A stretch of 64,000 nucleotides of DNA, taken from an uncultured Desulfovibrionaceae bacterium (GTDB taxonomy: Bacteria; Desulfobacterota; Desulfovibrionia; Desulfovibrionales; Desulfovibrionaceae). The notes beneath the pieces are model-generated. The model did no database searches. It was given only the letters and a program-made list of their open reading frames with translations, and had not been told where the DNA came from. Location: positions 62,001 to 126,000 of the forward strand of contig CASGAP010000009.1 of the NCBI GenBank assembly GCA_949299515.1, written 5' to 3'. Below are positions 8,683 to 17,648 of the stretch, in pieces. The translations under genes were made by a program, and so were the position numbers. The stretch's first letter is position 1; each line of letters begins with the position of its first letter.

Positions 8683-9747
8683 ATGATGAAACACTATGAC
8701 GGATTGGCCCTTTTTTCCGGAGGGCTTGACAGTATTTTGGCGGCAAGGCTGATGATGGAACAGGGCAAAAGCATTCTTTGCCTGCACTTTACCAGTCCTT
8801 TTTTCGGCGATGCGCGGGCAGTGCCTTATTGGAGCAAAAAGTACGGTCTGGAAATAACGGCCGTGGATATTTCCGAGGATTACTGCCAAATGCTCTGCGG
8901 CAGTCCGGCCAACGGCTTCGGCAGTGCGCTGAACCCCTGTGTGGACTGCAAAATTATTATGATGCAGAAAGCCAAGGAACTCATGCCGCAGTACGGCGCG
9001 AAATTTTTGGTTTCAGGAGAAGTTTTGGGACAGCGTCCCATGTCGCAGCGCCGCGATACTCTGAACGTTATCCGCCGCGATGCGGACGTGAAGGATATTT
9101 TGCTGCGGCCGTTGTGTGCCAAGCTCATGGACCCTCTGCCCGTGGAGCTGTCAGGCGAAGTGGACAGGGAAAAGCTGCTGGGAATATATGGCAGGAGCAG
9201 AAAAGAACAGCTTGCTTTGGCGGAACGCTTTAATATTGCCGACATTCCCACTGCGGGCGGCGGCTGCAAACTGACGGAAAAAGAAAATGCGCGGCGTTAT
9301 TACGAAGTTATGCAGAAAGTGCAGAACCCGACAGCCAACGATTTCTTTTTGGCAAATCACGGCAGACAGCTGTGGAACGGCGATATTTGGGTGAGTTTGG
9401 GCAGAAAGCAGGCTGACAACGAACAAATGCAGCAGTACAGGAAAGCTTCCGATTACATTCTGCGCATCGAGCATTTCCCCAGTCCGTACTGCATTGTGCG
9501 TCATGCCAAACACCAGGAAGTCGGCACGCAGGAGCTTGCGGCCGTCGGTGCGCTGCTTGCCAGTTATTCCAATAAGGCCTGTGCGTTTTTTGAGGAACAG
9601 CGCAAGCCTGTTTCCATTAAAATCGAACATAACGGCAGCATAGAGCGGATAGGCGTGGTGCCTGAACGCCGTGAAGAATTTAAGGAACTGCATTTTGACG
9701 AAATAAAGGAAATTTTGCAGAAACGCAAAAAAAATACCGCGGAATGA
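8683..9747 (+). CDS. PP-loop ATPase of the MnmA/ThiI type, putative tRNA thiolation enzyme
   Basis: A 354-residue protein with the ATP-pyrophosphatase loop SGGLDS at residues 12-17, as in enzymes that adenylate tRNA uridines before sulfur insertion. A CVDC pair (86, 89) and a GGGCKLT motif (Cys195) form a three-cysteine set that could hold an iron-sulfur cluster or carry sulfur; this is inference. The C-terminal third has no clear catalytic motif. Family members are often annotated as tRNA 2-thiouridylase-like. The standard MnmA would have SGGVDS and a different cysteine pair, so I give no symbol. It is a monocistronic unit with promoter and terminator, and the start lacks a ribosome binding site. 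Confidence 0.75.
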   Translation: MMKHYDGLALFSGGLDSILAARLMMEQGKSILCLHFTSPFFGDARAVPYWSKKYGLEITAVDISEDYCQMLCGSPANGFGSALNPCVDCKIIMMQKAKELMPQYGAKFLVSGEVLGQRPMSQRRDTLNVIRRDADVKDILLRPLCAKLMDPLPVELSGEVDREKLLGIYGRSRKEQLALAERFNIADIPTAGGGCKLTEKENARRYYEVMQKVQNPTANDFFLANHGRQLWNGDIWVSLGRKQADNEQMQQYRKASDYILRIEHFPSPYCIVRHAKHQEVGTQELAAVGALLASYSNKACAFFEEQRKPVSIKIEHNGSIERIGVVPERREEFKELHFDEIKEILQKRKKNTAE

Positions 9748-9757
9748 TAATGCGGAA

Positions 9758-9792
9758 AATAAACACCCTGTTTTTAGGGTGTTTATTATTTT
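9758..9792 (+). terminator. Terminator after the PP-loop gene
   Basis: The stem AATAAACACCC (9758-9768) pairs with GGGTGTTTATT (9777-9787) and is followed by TTTT. The A-rich 5' side lets it work on the minus strand as well. Confidence 0.85.
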
Positions 9793-9837
9793 ATGCCGGT
9801 ATGTTCCGTAACAACGTGTCTTTTTTGGGATTTTTAT

Positions 9838-9927
9838 CACGGCATTTGCGGAGCTGCGGCCGAAGAATTCGGCAATGCTCCGCAAATGCCGTGCAATGAG
9901 GGGGCCGGGGGAAATCATTTCCCCCGG
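9838..9927 (-). repeat. Two-hairpin dispersed repeat, short form (copy D, best preserved)
   Basis: Reading on the minus strand: hairpin 1, CCGGGGGAAAT around one base (9905-9927, 11 perfect pairs); linker CCCCTCATTG; hairpin 2 with a perfect 17-base stem (9877-9893 with 9838-9854) that encloses an inner six-base stem GCCGAA/TTCGGC (9859-9873). It lies between two convergent genes. This copy defines the family best. Confidence 0.85.
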
Positions 9928-9987
9928 AAAAAATAATTTGTAAAGCCCCTGCTATCAATGCTGTATTTTTGCCTGCGATGCCGGTGT

Positions 9988-10338
9988 TTATTGTTTCAGT
10001 TTGATTTCCTGAATAAGTTTTTCCAGATTGTTCGGTTCGCCGTTTTTATAGTCTTCGGGATAGAGCAGGGCGGACATATACCAGCTGGAATTGAGGGATA
10101 GGGCTGTTTCCGCACTGCGCGAAAAGGTATGCAGTTTTTTTTGAATTTCTGCCAGATTCTGTACCTGTCCGGAGTCCTGTTTTTGGGCGTTATAGTATAG
10201 GTCTGCGAGGATATTGGCTTTTTTGTGCATTAGCATATCGTATTCTTTGCTGTATTCCGTTCCCAGGCATTGCTTTGCCTGTTCTTCCAGACTGCGGATT
10301 GTCCGGGCTGTTTCGGCAAGGTATTCTTTCAGGTGCAT
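9988..10338 (-). CDS. Hypothetical protein, 116 residues
   Basis: I do not recognise a family. The protein is hydrophilic with no signal peptide or membrane segment. The first two thirds are charged and rich in Glu, Lys, Gln and Ala (LAETARTIRSLEEQAKQCLG; NLAEIQKKLHTFSRSAETAL), suggesting a helical bundle or short coiled coil. The end, SSWYMSALLYPEDYKNGEPNNLEKLIQEIKLKQ, is more folded in appearance. The ATG at 10338 follows AAGGAT. It lies downstream of and in the same direction as the aminotransferase operon but beyond its terminator. Coding status rests on codon use and the ribosome binding site. Confidence 0.6.
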   Translation of the reverse strand: MHLKEYLAETARTIRSLEEQAKQCLGTEYSKEYDMLMHKKANILADLYYNAQKQDSGQVQNLAEIQKKLHTFSRSAETALSLNSSWYMSALLYPEDYKNGEPNNLEKLIQEIKLKQ

Positions 10339-10400
10339 GGCGTATCCTTATCGGGTATTTTATATCGGCGGATACGTTGTTTTTTACGCCGGATTAATGT

Positions 10401-10425
10401 AAAAAGCCCTGTAAGGGGCTTTTTC
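10401..10425 (-). terminator. Terminator overlapping the aminotransferase stop codon
   Basis: AAAAGCCC (10402-10409) pairs with GGGCTTTT (10417-10424). On the minus strand the 5' arm overlaps the TGA stop and a T run follows. Confidence 0.85.
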
Positions 10426-11533
10426 AGCGGGATTGCAAAACTTCTTCGATGACTTTCAGGGCTTTTTCCATATTGTCCATATAAGCCTGCGTGCCCATGT
10501 GGCCGATGCGGAAAACTTTGCCGTCCATGGGGCCGAAACTGCCTGCAATATACATACCGTGCTTGGCCAAAGCCGCTTTCCAGGATTTGAAGTCAAAGCC
10601 GGCAGGTATCATGGCTGCCGTACAGGTCGGGGAGTTTACGGCGTCGGCTGCCGTCCACAGGGGGATACCCAGGGCGTTAAGGCCGTGGCGGCAGGCTTTG
10701 GCAACTTCTTTGTGGCGGCGGTAAACGTTTTCCAAGCCTTCCTGTTCAATAAGCTGAACGGCTTTATGCAGGCCCTTGATTCCCATCCAGCAGGGAGTAT
10801 AGGGAAATTTCATGGGATTTTCCGTTGCTTTGTGGAAGGGCAGAATACCGTCGTATCCGAGATAATTCACTTTTTGCGCTATTTCCCACGCCGTGTCGCT
10901 GACAAGCATAATGCCCATGAACGGCGGGCAGGAAAAACATTTTTGCGAACCGCCGAGCAAAATGTCGCAGTTCCATTTGTCTGCGTCGACGGGGGCGCCG
11001 CCTATGCTGGCTACGGCATCTACCACAAAAAGCGGCACGCCGCGGTCTTTTTTGAGTTTGCCGAGTTCTTCCAGCGGGTTGAGGGTACCTGAAGGCGTTT
11101 CGCAGTGAACGGCGGTAATCATTACGGGATTGCAGCGTTTAATGGCTTCGTCCACAAGTACGAGGGATTCCGGGGTAATGGTGCTGTTGTATGGCAGGGA
11201 GATTTTTTCGACAATGCAGCCTATGCTTTCCGCCATGTCGGCAAAGCCGTCGCCGAAAACGCCGGTGCCCACGGTAACAACCTTATCGCCCGGTTTCAGA
11301 CAGCTTTTCAGCGCGCCCCAAAGACAAACCATGGCTTCGCCTGTGGGGAATATTGCTTCGTTCTGCGTATTGCACATTTTTTGGATTTTCTGCGCAAGGT
11401 CGATGTACAGTTCGGTATATTCCATGCCGAAGCGGGGCGGGGCGAAGTCTTGGTACATTACTTTTGCGATTTCCGGGTGTACGGTTACAGGGCCGGGGTA
11501 AAAAGGCAATGCATCATAAGCAGTGTAAGCCAT
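10424..11533 (-). CDS. Class V PLP-dependent aminotransferase (alanine-glyoxylate/serine-pyruvate type)
   Basis: A 369-residue fold type I enzyme. It starts YPGPVTVHPEIAK, the typical opening that binds substrate, has FPTGEAMVCLWGAL for the PLP phosphate, the PLP-ring Asp in VVDAVAS (Asp172), and the Schiff-base lysine in GGSQKCF (Lys198). Family members use alanine, serine, aspartate or taurine-like amines with glyoxylate or pyruvate. Substrate cannot be fixed from sequence. It starts 11 bases after gatA in the same direction and ends in a terminator, so it is the last gene of the lipoprotein-gatC-gatA operon. The link to tRNA amidation is not obvious. Confidence 0.88.
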   Translation of the reverse strand: MAYTAYDALPFYPGPVTVHPEIAKVMYQDFAPPRFGMEYTELYIDLAQKIQKMCNTQNEAIFPTGEAMVCLWGALKSCLKPGDKVVTVGTGVFGDGFADMAESIGCIVEKISLPYNSTITPESLVLVDEAIKRCNPVMITAVHCETPSGTLNPLEELGKLKKDRGVPLFVVDAVASIGGAPVDADKWNCDILLGGSQKCFSCPPFMGIMLVSDTAWEIAQKVNYLGYDGILPFHKATENPMKFPYTPCWMGIKGLHKAVQLIEQEGLENVYRRHKEVAKACRHGLNALGIPLWTAADAVNSPTCTAAMIPAGFDFKSWKAALAKHGMYIAGSFGPMDGKVFRIGHMGTQAYMDNMEKALKVIEEVLQSR

Positions 11534-11544
11534 GATAAAAACTC

Positions 11545-12996
11545 CTAAAATTTGTATTGATTATTCGTGCCTAAGTGCATGGTGAGGCTGTGTCCGACTG
11601 TCAGCAGGCTTGCTTCGTCAAAAGCGGAGCCGATAATCTGCATTCCGACGGGCATATTGTCCGCCATGCCGACGGGAACGGAAAGGCCGGGCAGACCTGA
11701 AAGGTTGAGGGACAGGGTAAAAATGTCCATTTGATACATTTGCAGGGGGTCGGTTACGCTGCCTTTTTTCCATGCGGTAATGGGGGATACGGGCGCCAGC
11801 AGCACAGTGCATTCTTTGAGGGCTTTTTCATAGTCTTCGCGGATAAGGCGGCGTACCTGTGCGGCTTTTTTGTAATATGCGTCGTAGTATCCTGCGGAAA
11901 GCACATACGTGCCGAGCAGAATGCGGCGCTGTACTTCTTCGCCGAAACCTTCCGTGCGGGACATGGTGTACAGTTCGTCCAAATCTTTGGGCTGGTCTGT
12001 TCTGTAGCCGTAGCGTATGCCGTCGTAGCGGGCAAGGTTGGAGCTGGCTTCGGCGGAAGCGATGATATAATAGGACGCAATGGAGTAGACGAGGTGGGGC
12101 ATGGAAACTTCTTTAATCTGTGCCCCGAGTTTTTTGGCTTCGTCAATGGTGTTTTGGCAAAGCTGAGCCACTTTGGCGTCCATGGCTTTGCTTTCGAAAA
12201 ATTCTTTGGGAAGTCCTATGGTTACGCCTTTTAAATCCGTTTTGGGATTTTGGAACAGTTTGGTAAAGTCTTCTTTTCCGCGCGGTGAAGAAGTGCTGTC
12301 GCGTTCGTCATGGCCTGAAATAACGGAAAGCATGAGGGCGTTGTCTTCCACTGTTCGGGTAAAGGGGCCTATTTGGTCAAGGGAAGAAGCATAGGCAAGC
12401 AGGCCGTAGCGGGAAACTCTGCCGTAGGTCGGTTTCATGCCCACGCAGCCGCACAGGGAGGCAGGCTGGCGTATGGAACCGCCCGTGTCTGTTCCCAAGG
12501 AAGCAAAGCTTTGGCAGCTGGCTACGCTTATGGCTGAACCGCCGCTGGAGCCGCCTGCCACACATTCGGTATTCCACGGGTTGGAGCCGGGTTTGAAAGC
12601 GGAATTTTCGCAGGTGCTGCCCATGGCAAATTCGTCCATATTGTTTTTGCCGAGGATAATTGCTCCGGCTTTTTCAAGCTGTTCCACGGCAAATGCGGTA
12701 TAGGGCGGCGTGAAATTTTCCAGGATTTTGGAACCTGCCGTTGTTTTCATGGTTTTTGTGGCAAGGGCGTCTTTTACGGAAACAGGAACGCCCCACAGCG
12801 GCATATTTTCGTCATAGCCTTTTTCGTCCAGCTCTTTGGCACGGGCAAGAGCCTGTTCAGGGTATACATTGATAAACGCACCGAGCTGCGGTTCTGTTTT
12901 TCCGATATGGTCAAGGCAGGCTTGGGTGAGTTCCCGGGCGCTGATTTCTTTTTTGGCAAGGGCTTGTTTTATTTCGGTAATGCTGCGGGTAATCAT
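11545..12996 (-). CDS. gatA: Asp-tRNA(Asn)/Glu-tRNA(Gln) amidotransferase subunit A
   Basis: A 483-residue amidase-signature subunit that frees ammonia from glutamine for conversion of misacylated Glu-tRNA(Gln) or Asp-tRNA(Asn). The Ser-cisSer-Lys triad is intact: Lys75 in VKDALAT, cis-Ser150 in AGGSSGGSA and nucleophile Ser174 in [11 protein letters not shown]. Length matches the family. It follows gatC by three bases. No gatB is in the window, so the kinase/transferase subunit must be elsewhere. Confidence 0.97.
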   Translation of the reverse strand: MITRSITEIKQALAKKEISARELTQACLDHIGKTEPQLGAFINVYPEQALARAKELDEKGYDENMPLWGVPVSVKDALATKTMKTTAGSKILENFTPPYTAFAVEQLEKAGAIILGKNNMDEFAMGSTCENSAFKPGSNPWNTECVAGGSSGGSAISVASCQSFASLGTDTGGSIRQPASLCGCVGMKPTYGRVSRYGLLAYASSLDQIGPFTRTVEDNALMLSVISGHDERDSTSSPRGKEDFTKLFQNPKTDLKGVTIGLPKEFFESKAMDAKVAQLCQNTIDEAKKLGAQIKEVSMPHLVYSIASYYIIASAEASSNLARYDGIRYGYRTDQPKDLDELYTMSRTEGFGEEVQRRILLGTYVLSAGYYDAYYKKAAQVRRLIREDYEKALKECTVLLAPVSPITAWKKGSVTDPLQMYQMDIFTLSLNLSGLPGLSVPVGMADNMPVGMQIIGSAFDEASLLTVGHSLTMHLGTNNQYKF

Positions 12997-12999
12997 GTA

Positions 13000-13293
13000 T
13001 TATTTTCCTTCTACGATTCTTGGTACGATAAAATACGTTCCGTCTGTTTCCGGGGCATTTTTTAGGATTTGATCCGGGGTCTGCCTGCGGACGGCAGTAT
13101 CTTCGCGTACCGCGCTTTCATGGAATACCGGGGAATAAAGGGGCTCCGTGCCGGCCGTGTCCGCTTCGGAGAGGGTGTCCATATAATTAATGATATCCGA
13201 AAATTGGTGGGAAATTTTATCAAGCGTTTTTTCGTCGGGAGCCAATTTTGCAAGTTTGCAAAGGTGGGCCAAGTCGTGAGCTGAAGTTGCCAT
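13000..13293 (-). CDS. gatC: Asp-tRNA(Asn)/Glu-tRNA(Gln) amidotransferase subunit C
   Basis: A 97-residue GatC. It shows the family pattern DLAHLCKLAKLAPDEKTLDKISHQFSDIINYMDTLSEADT followed by the extended TEPLYSPVFHESAVREDTAV belt that wraps GatA, and ends with APETDGTYFIVPRIVEGK, the usual FxVPxVIE-type tail. It stabilises the GatA-GatB interface in the cytoplasm. A ribosome binding site AAGGAT precedes the ATG. It sits immediately upstream of gatA. Confidence 0.95.
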   Translation of the reverse strand: MATSAHDLAHLCKLAKLAPDEKTLDKISHQFSDIINYMDTLSEADTAGTEPLYSPVFHESAVREDTAVRRQTPDQILKNAPETDGTYFIVPRIVEGK

Positions 13294-13334
13294 GCGTTAT
13301 CCTTTATCTGTAAATAATGTGTTCTGTTCGCAAA

Positions 13335-15083
13335 TTAGTTTAAAATGGACTGCACCAGTTCGTCCAGTGCGTTTTCCTGCTGCTGTTTTTCCTGTTTTTC
13401 CTTGGTTTCTTCGTCAAGGTTGGGCAGGGATTTGCCGTTTTTCATATAGGTAAGGAATGCGTCTTTATTGTAAGGCATACGGCCGCTGCGCGCAGGCTGG
13501 TTGATGATAAGTTCCCGCCGTACTTTTCCGTCGGACGCATAAATAAAGGGCGCGCCGACATAATCAACCTTAAGGCCCGCAAGGCGGCGGTTTATTTCCT
13601 GGCTTGCCGTTTTTTCTTCAAGCTGCAGGCGGCTTGACATCAGCACAAAGTCAAAGCCGAGGGCTATCCAGTCCGTGCCTATGCTGTGCAGGCTGTCCAG
13701 TTCTTTTTGGAAAAAGTCTTTGTAGGGGCTTTCCCTATGGCTGTCGTAGGCAACGGGGAACAGCGTCAGGGCAAAGGTCTGCGGATTGATGTTGACGGGA
13801 GTGTTCAGGCTTTGCTCCCAAAGGGAGGTGCCGAGCATGATTTTTTTGTGGCCGCCGTGATAATGCATATAGGAAATGAGCATATCCATATTTTTCCACA
13901 CATCAGGGAAAAAAATGGCGTCAATGGGACGTTTGGCAATGGGCAGCTTGCCCTTTTCCGGGGTTTTTGTATCCAAAAATTTCTGCGTGAGTGAATTGAG
14001 TTCGTTTATGTCGTTGGGAGGATAAGCCATGCTGAAAACGGAAAGGCCGCGTTCTTTGGCTTTTTGGACAAACAGGCTGTTCATGCCTTTTCCGTAAGCG
14101 TTATCCTGGTAGAAGGAACCGAAGCTGCGTATGCCCAAATCCCGCTGGGCCACGTTCAGCACGGCATTGACCTGGTCGTCGGGGCTGGTGAAAAAGCGCC
14201 ATGCGTCTGTTCCTTCCCTGCTGGGTTCGGGCAGGCGGGTGAGAAAGGTAAAAAATGCCCGCTGGCTTGTAAGCTGGCTGCTGAGCAGGGTTTTGTATAT
14301 GTTGGCCTGCAGGGGGCCGCCCACGACCACGCATTCCTTGGGCAGGTTGTTGAGGTAGGACATCCAGTTCGGGTCCTGCGTGTCGATATAGGTGATATTC
14401 CACTGTACGCCTTGCTGCTGCAGGAGTTTTTGGGCAATTTTCGCACCGGTCATGATTTGGCGGGAAAAGGTGCTGTAGGAGCCGCTTTGGGGCAGGAGCA
14501 TGGCAATAGAGCCGCTCTTTGCGGTTACATAGTTGGCGGACAGGGTTTTTTCCAGGGTAATGGACGGGCTTTCAAAATACCGGTGTGTTTTGAACATATC
14601 CAAAACTTTCTGGTTGTCGGCAAGAAGCCCGCGTTTGGCGGCGGCGAAAATAATGAGGTTATAAGGGAAACGTGTTTCCATGCTGGGCGAAATCAGTTTC
14701 AGGTTGGCGGTAATGTCCGCGTCGGCAACCGTATTCAGGTCATGGAACAGGGTTTCTTCCATGTATTTTTTATATTCGCTGCCGGATTGGTAATATTGGG
14801 CATTGAGGGAATTTTGGGCAATTTGGGTATGTTTGTTGCTGCGGCTGGCAAGAATATAGGTGGCTCTGTCCCTCAGTTTCAGGGACTGGGAGCTGTCGGA
14901 CCAGATTTTTGCCGCCATTTCGCTTTGTTCGGCGGAACTTTTGCCTACAAGGCTTTTTACGAAATTATCCGTTTCATTAGCATTGAACAGGGAGTCCGCA
15001 TAAGGAATATTCTGCACGCAGGAAGAAAGCGCAAAAAGAAAAAGCACAAGGCAGAGTATGCTCAGGCGTTTTGGATTGTTCAT
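13335..15083 (-). CDS. LpoA/LppC-like lipoprotein with periplasmic-binding fold
   Basis: A 582-residue lipoprotein. The signal peptide ends in a lipobox, FALSSC, with the lipidated Cys at about residue 22. Residues 30-180 are helical TPR-like, and from about 195 (GSIAMLLPQSGSYSTFSRQIMTGAKIAQ) the protein adopts the type I periplasmic-binding fold, with ECVVVGGPLQ and IRSFGSFYQDNAYGKGMNSLF. This matches the penicillin-binding-protein activator family (LpoA, COG3107), which in E. coli activates PBP1A. The C-terminus is a Gln/Glu/Lys-rich helix. It heads the operon with gatC, gatA and the aminotransferase, from the promoter at 15123-15151. Confidence 0.8.
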   Translation of the reverse strand: MNNPKRLSILCLVLFLFALSSCVQNIPYADSLFNANETDNFVKSLVGKSSAEQSEMAAKIWSDSSQSLKLRDRATYILASRSNKHTQIAQNSLNAQYYQSGSEYKKYMEETLFHDLNTVADADITANLKLISPSMETRFPYNLIIFAAAKRGLLADNQKVLDMFKTHRYFESPSITLEKTLSANYVTAKSGSIAMLLPQSGSYSTFSRQIMTGAKIAQKLLQQQGVQWNITYIDTQDPNWMSYLNNLPKECVVVGGPLQANIYKTLLSSQLTSQRAFFTFLTRLPEPSREGTDAWRFFTSPDDQVNAVLNVAQRDLGIRSFGSFYQDNAYGKGMNSLFVQKAKERGLSVFSMAYPPNDINELNSLTQKFLDTKTPEKGKLPIAKRPIDAIFFPDVWKNMDMLISYMHYHGGHKKIMLGTSLWEQSLNTPVNINPQTFALTLFPVAYDSHRESPYKDFFQKELDSLHSIGTDWIALGFDFVLMSSRLQLEEKTASQEINRRLAGLKVDYVGAPFIYASDGKVRRELIINQPARSGRMPYNKDAFLTYMKNGKSLPNLDEETKEKQEKQQQENALDELVQSILN

Positions 15084-15122
15084 GATATTTCCTTTTGTTA
15101 ATACGCAGTTAATAACGCAGTA

Positions 15123-15151
15123 AGTATAGCCTATGGGGGTGTTCCTTGCAA
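15123..15151 (-). promoter_or_regulatory. Promoter of the lipoprotein-gatCA operon
   Basis: On the minus strand, TTGCAA (15146-15151), 17-base spacer, TATACT (15123-15128), giving a leader of about 32 bases. Confidence 0.75.
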
Positions 15152-15169
15152 GCCCTTATTAATGGAATA

Positions 15170-15634
15170 TCAGCCGCGGGCAAGTTCCCGTTCCAGGTCG
15201 CGGTTTTCGGCACGGCGCTTGAGTTCGTCGCGCTGGTCATGGAGTTTTCGGCCGCGCGCAAGGGCTATTTCCAGTTTGATTTTTCCGTGCTTGAGGTACA
15301 TTTTCAGCGGCACTACGGTAAGGCCTTTTTGTTCGACTTTGGCCCTGAGCAGTTTTATTTCCTGAGCATGGAGCAGCAGTTTTTTTTCCCTGTCGGGGTT
15401 CTGCACGGCATAGCCGGCATTGTCGTAGGGGCTGATATGCATATTCATGACAAAGGCTTCGTTGTTTTTAAAATCTATGTAGCTGTCGGTAAAGCTGACG
15501 CGTCCCTGGCGTATGCTCTTTACTTCGGGGCCGCTGAGCACGAGGCCTGCTTCAAAAAATTCCAGCAGTTCGTAATATTGGCGGGCTTTTCTGTTTTCGG
15601 CAAGAAAGGAAGGGCTTTTGGGTTTTTTGCTCAT
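15170..15634 (-). CDS. smpB: SsrA-binding protein SmpB
   Basis: A 154-residue protein that brings tmRNA to stalled ribosomes. It has the family signature: [41 protein letters not shown], then [10 protein letters not shown] and the basic tail [25 protein letters not shown] that becomes helical in the ribosome. The ATG at 15634 follows AAAGGAC; the open frame extends upstream into rsmI but lacks a credible start. It is 11 bases after rsmI and is the last gene of the rnhB-yraN-rsmI-smpB run. The tmRNA gene itself is not in the window. Confidence 0.96.
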   Translation of the reverse strand: MSKKPKSPSFLAENRKARQYYELLEFFEAGLVLSGPEVKSIRQGRVSFTDSYIDFKNNEAFVMNMHISPYDNAGYAVQNPDREKKLLLHAQEIKLLRAKVEQKGLTVVPLKMYLKHGKIKLEIALARGRKLHDQRDELKRRAENRDLERELARG

Positions 15635-15645
15635 GGAAATGTCCT

Positions 15646-16500
15646 TTAATTTCTGGTGGCAAGGGCATAAATTTCGCTGGTTGTCCAGCCAGTGCACCGC
15701 GCCTGAACCCGTTTGGCGATTTGCTTCGGCGTTCCGCCGAGGAGTTTTTCTTTGGCAATAAGGGCTGTTACCTCGGTTTCGGGAGTTTTGCGCCTGCAAA
15801 GGGGCGGGCCTATGATTACGGTAAGTTCTCCGAGTAGCCTGTCAAGGTCGGGGATATTCTCCAGATTGAACAGAATGTATTCTTCGTGATCCTTGGTCAG
15901 TTCGCGGGCTAGGCATACTTCCCTTGAGCCGAGCAGGGTATGCAGATACTTCAGGGTGTCGGCTATTCTGTCTTTGCGTTCAAAAAAAACAAGCGTGGTG
16001 CCGATGCCGGCAAAAGGGGCGAGGGTTTTTCCCATATCCCCGGTTTTTCGCGGCAGAAAGCCGAAAAACGTGAACGGGTTGGGAGCAATGCCGCTGCCGG
16101 CCAGCGCCGTCACCGGCGCACAGGCTCCCGGAATAACCGTAACGCCGATATTTTTTTCGCGGCAGGCTTTGACGATAAGATAGCCCGGGTCGGAAATAAC
16201 CGGCATACCCGCGTCGGACACTAAGGCGATGTCCTCGCCCTGCTGCAGAAAAGACAGGGCGTGTTCCAGTTTTTTTTCTTCGCTGTGATCGTTGAAGCTG
16301 ATAAGGCGTTTTGCCTTAATGCCCCAGCGGGAAAAATTCAGGCCTGCGCGTTTGGTGTCTTCGGCAAGCACAAGGGGAACGCGTTCCAGTATGGATTTTG
16401 CGCGCGGCGTCAGGTCGCCGGCATTGCCGAGGGGCGTTGCCACGATATGGAGTTTTCCGCACAAAGTGTCTGCGGCCGTTTCCTTATTGTATGATGACAT
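15646..16500 (-). CDS. rsmI: 16S rRNA (cytidine(1402)-2'-O)-methyltransferase
   Basis: A 284-residue SAM-dependent methyltransferase of the tetrapyrrole-methylase fold. It starts the family pattern [20 protein letters not shown], has [31 protein letters not shown] and [31 protein letters not shown], all diagnostic for RsmI (YraL). It methylates the ribose of C1402 in the decoding centre. The end of yraN overlaps its start by 17 bases, suggesting coupled translation. Confidence 0.96.
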   Translation of the reverse strand: MSSYNKETAADTLCGKLHIVATPLGNAGDLTPRAKSILERVPLVLAEDTKRAGLNFSRWGIKAKRLISFNDHSEEKKLEHALSFLQQGEDIALVSDAGMPVISDPGYLIVKACREKNIGVTVIPGACAPVTALAGSGIAPNPFTFFGFLPRKTGDMGKTLAPFAGIGTTLVFFERKDRIADTLKYLHTLLGSREVCLARELTKDHEEYILFNLENIPDLDRLLGELTVIIGPPLCRRKTPETEVTALIAKEKLLGGTPKQIAKRVQARCTGWTTSEIYALATRN

Positions 16501-16870
16501 TGATAAAATGCTCCACGTTTTGTTCCTCGCCGCAGATGCAGATTAAATCAAAACGGCAGGGGCAGTCCCATTGGTCGCTTTGGGATAAATACAGTTTTGC
16601 CGCTTTGAGTATAGCCTGCTGTTTTTTGCTTGTAAAGGCTTCCGCTGCTCTGCTTGTTTCGCTGTGGGTGCGGGTTTTTACTTCGGCAAAAACCAGTTCC
16701 CCGGTTTTGCCGTCGCGGCAGATGATGTCGATTTCGTAGGGGTGGGCTTTCCAGTTGCGTTCCAATACGGTATAGCCGTGTTTTTTCAGATACTGTGCGG
16801 CTTTGTTTTCCCCGCGGCTGCCGGTGAGGCGGTTTTTGGCGGAAAACGCGGCTTGCAGGCGGCTCAGCAT
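16484..16870 (-). CDS. yraN: UPF0102 protein of the YraN family
   Basis: A 128-residue protein with the endonuclease-like core of the YraN family: GSRGENKAAQYLKKHGYTVLERNWKAHPYEIDIICRDGKTGELVFAEVKTR. The E...D...ExK set resembles PD-(D/E)XK nucleases; the family function is not settled. It overlaps rnhB by seven bases and rsmI by 17, which is the usual company of this gene in many bacteria. Confidence 0.92.
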   Translation of the reverse strand: MLSRLQAAFSAKNRLTGSRGENKAAQYLKKHGYTVLERNWKAHPYEIDIICRDGKTGELVFAEVKTRTHSETSRAAEAFTSKKQQAILKAAKLYLSQSDQWDCPCRFDLICICGEEQNVEHFINVIIQ

Positions 16871-17550
16871 AGCGTGCCCTGTTCCATGGTTTGCGGGCGG
16901 ACGGATTTAAAATCCATACGGTGCAGGGGGCAGGGGCCGTATGTTTGGATTGCCTGTCTGTGCTCCTTGGTGCCGTAACCTTTATGGGAGGCAAAACCGT
17001 AGTGCGGATAGCGCTTGTCCAGTTTTATCATCAGACTGTCGCGGAAATTTTTGGCAATGACCGAAGCCGCGGAAATGCTGGGTTCCTGCCCGTCGCCCTG
17101 AATAATGGTTTTTTGTGCGGCCGGCGCAAGGGAATATTGGTTCAGGTAAAACTGCGGAATGGCAAAGGTTCCGTCGATGAGATAGGTTTTGGGCCGTGTG
17201 GCGGGAAAGTTTTTCTGCAGGGCGGCCACGGCGCGCGCCATGGCAAGAAGGCTGGCCTGCAGAATGTTGATTTCCTGAATTGTTTTCATCCAGACAAGGC
17301 CTATGCCCCAGCCCCATGCCAGGCTTTTTATTTCGCCGTCAAGGCAGAGCCGCTCTTTTTCCGTCAGTTTTTTGGAATCGTCAAGCCCGATGAGGTCAAA
17401 GCCTTTCGGGAACACAACCGCGGCAGCAACTACAGGGCCGGCAAGGCAGCCCCGTCCTACTTCGTCAATGCCCGCGCTCAGTTCGTTGCCGGACAGGTCA
17501 GTCGGTTTGTACAGTATGCCGTGATTGATGATTTCTTTTTTCTTAGCCAT
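16864..17550 (-). CDS. rnhB: Ribonuclease HII
   Basis: A 228-residue RNase H that removes ribonucleotides and RNA primers from DNA. The catalytic acidic residues are visible in AGIDEVGRGCLAGPVVAAAVV (Asp29, Glu30), in IGLDDSKKLTEKER and in YLIDGTFAIP. The late SAASVIAKNFRDSLM and HYGFASHKGYGTKEH motifs are also family hallmarks. The ATG at 17550 follows GGAG at a seven-base spacing; the open frame upstream runs through the rplS terminator and is not used. It opens the rnhB-yraN-rsmI-smpB run, reached by read-through or a promoter I cannot see. Confidence 0.96.
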   Translation of the reverse strand: MAKKKEIINHGILYKPTDLSGNELSAGIDEVGRGCLAGPVVAAAVVFPKGFDLIGLDDSKKLTEKERLCLDGEIKSLAWGWGIGLVWMKTIQEINILQASLLAMARAVAALQKNFPATRPKTYLIDGTFAIPQFYLNQYSLAPAAQKTIIQGDGQEPSISAASVIAKNFRDSLMIKLDKRYPHYGFASHKGYGTKEHRQAIQTYGPCPLHRMDFKSVRPQTMEQGTLC

Positions 17551-17567
17551 GCGGCAGCTCCAAACAC

Positions 17568-17597
17568 AAAAACCCCACCCGAAAATTTCGGGAGGGG
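17568..17597 (-). terminator. Terminator after rplS
   Basis: CCCCACCCGAAA (17573-17584) pairs with TTTCGGGAGGGG (17586-17597) with one mismatch. On the minus strand it is followed by TTTTTGTGTTT. It probably attenuates rather than isolates rnhB. Confidence 0.75.
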
Positions 17598-17648
17598 CAT
17601 ACAATATTACTATGCCCACTTATAGCGCAAATGGGCGAACGGCAACGA

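Noticed and set aside
14064..15101. 345-codon frame opposite the LpoA-like gene
   Set aside because: Shadow frame caused by codon bias; no ribosome binding site and no known domain.
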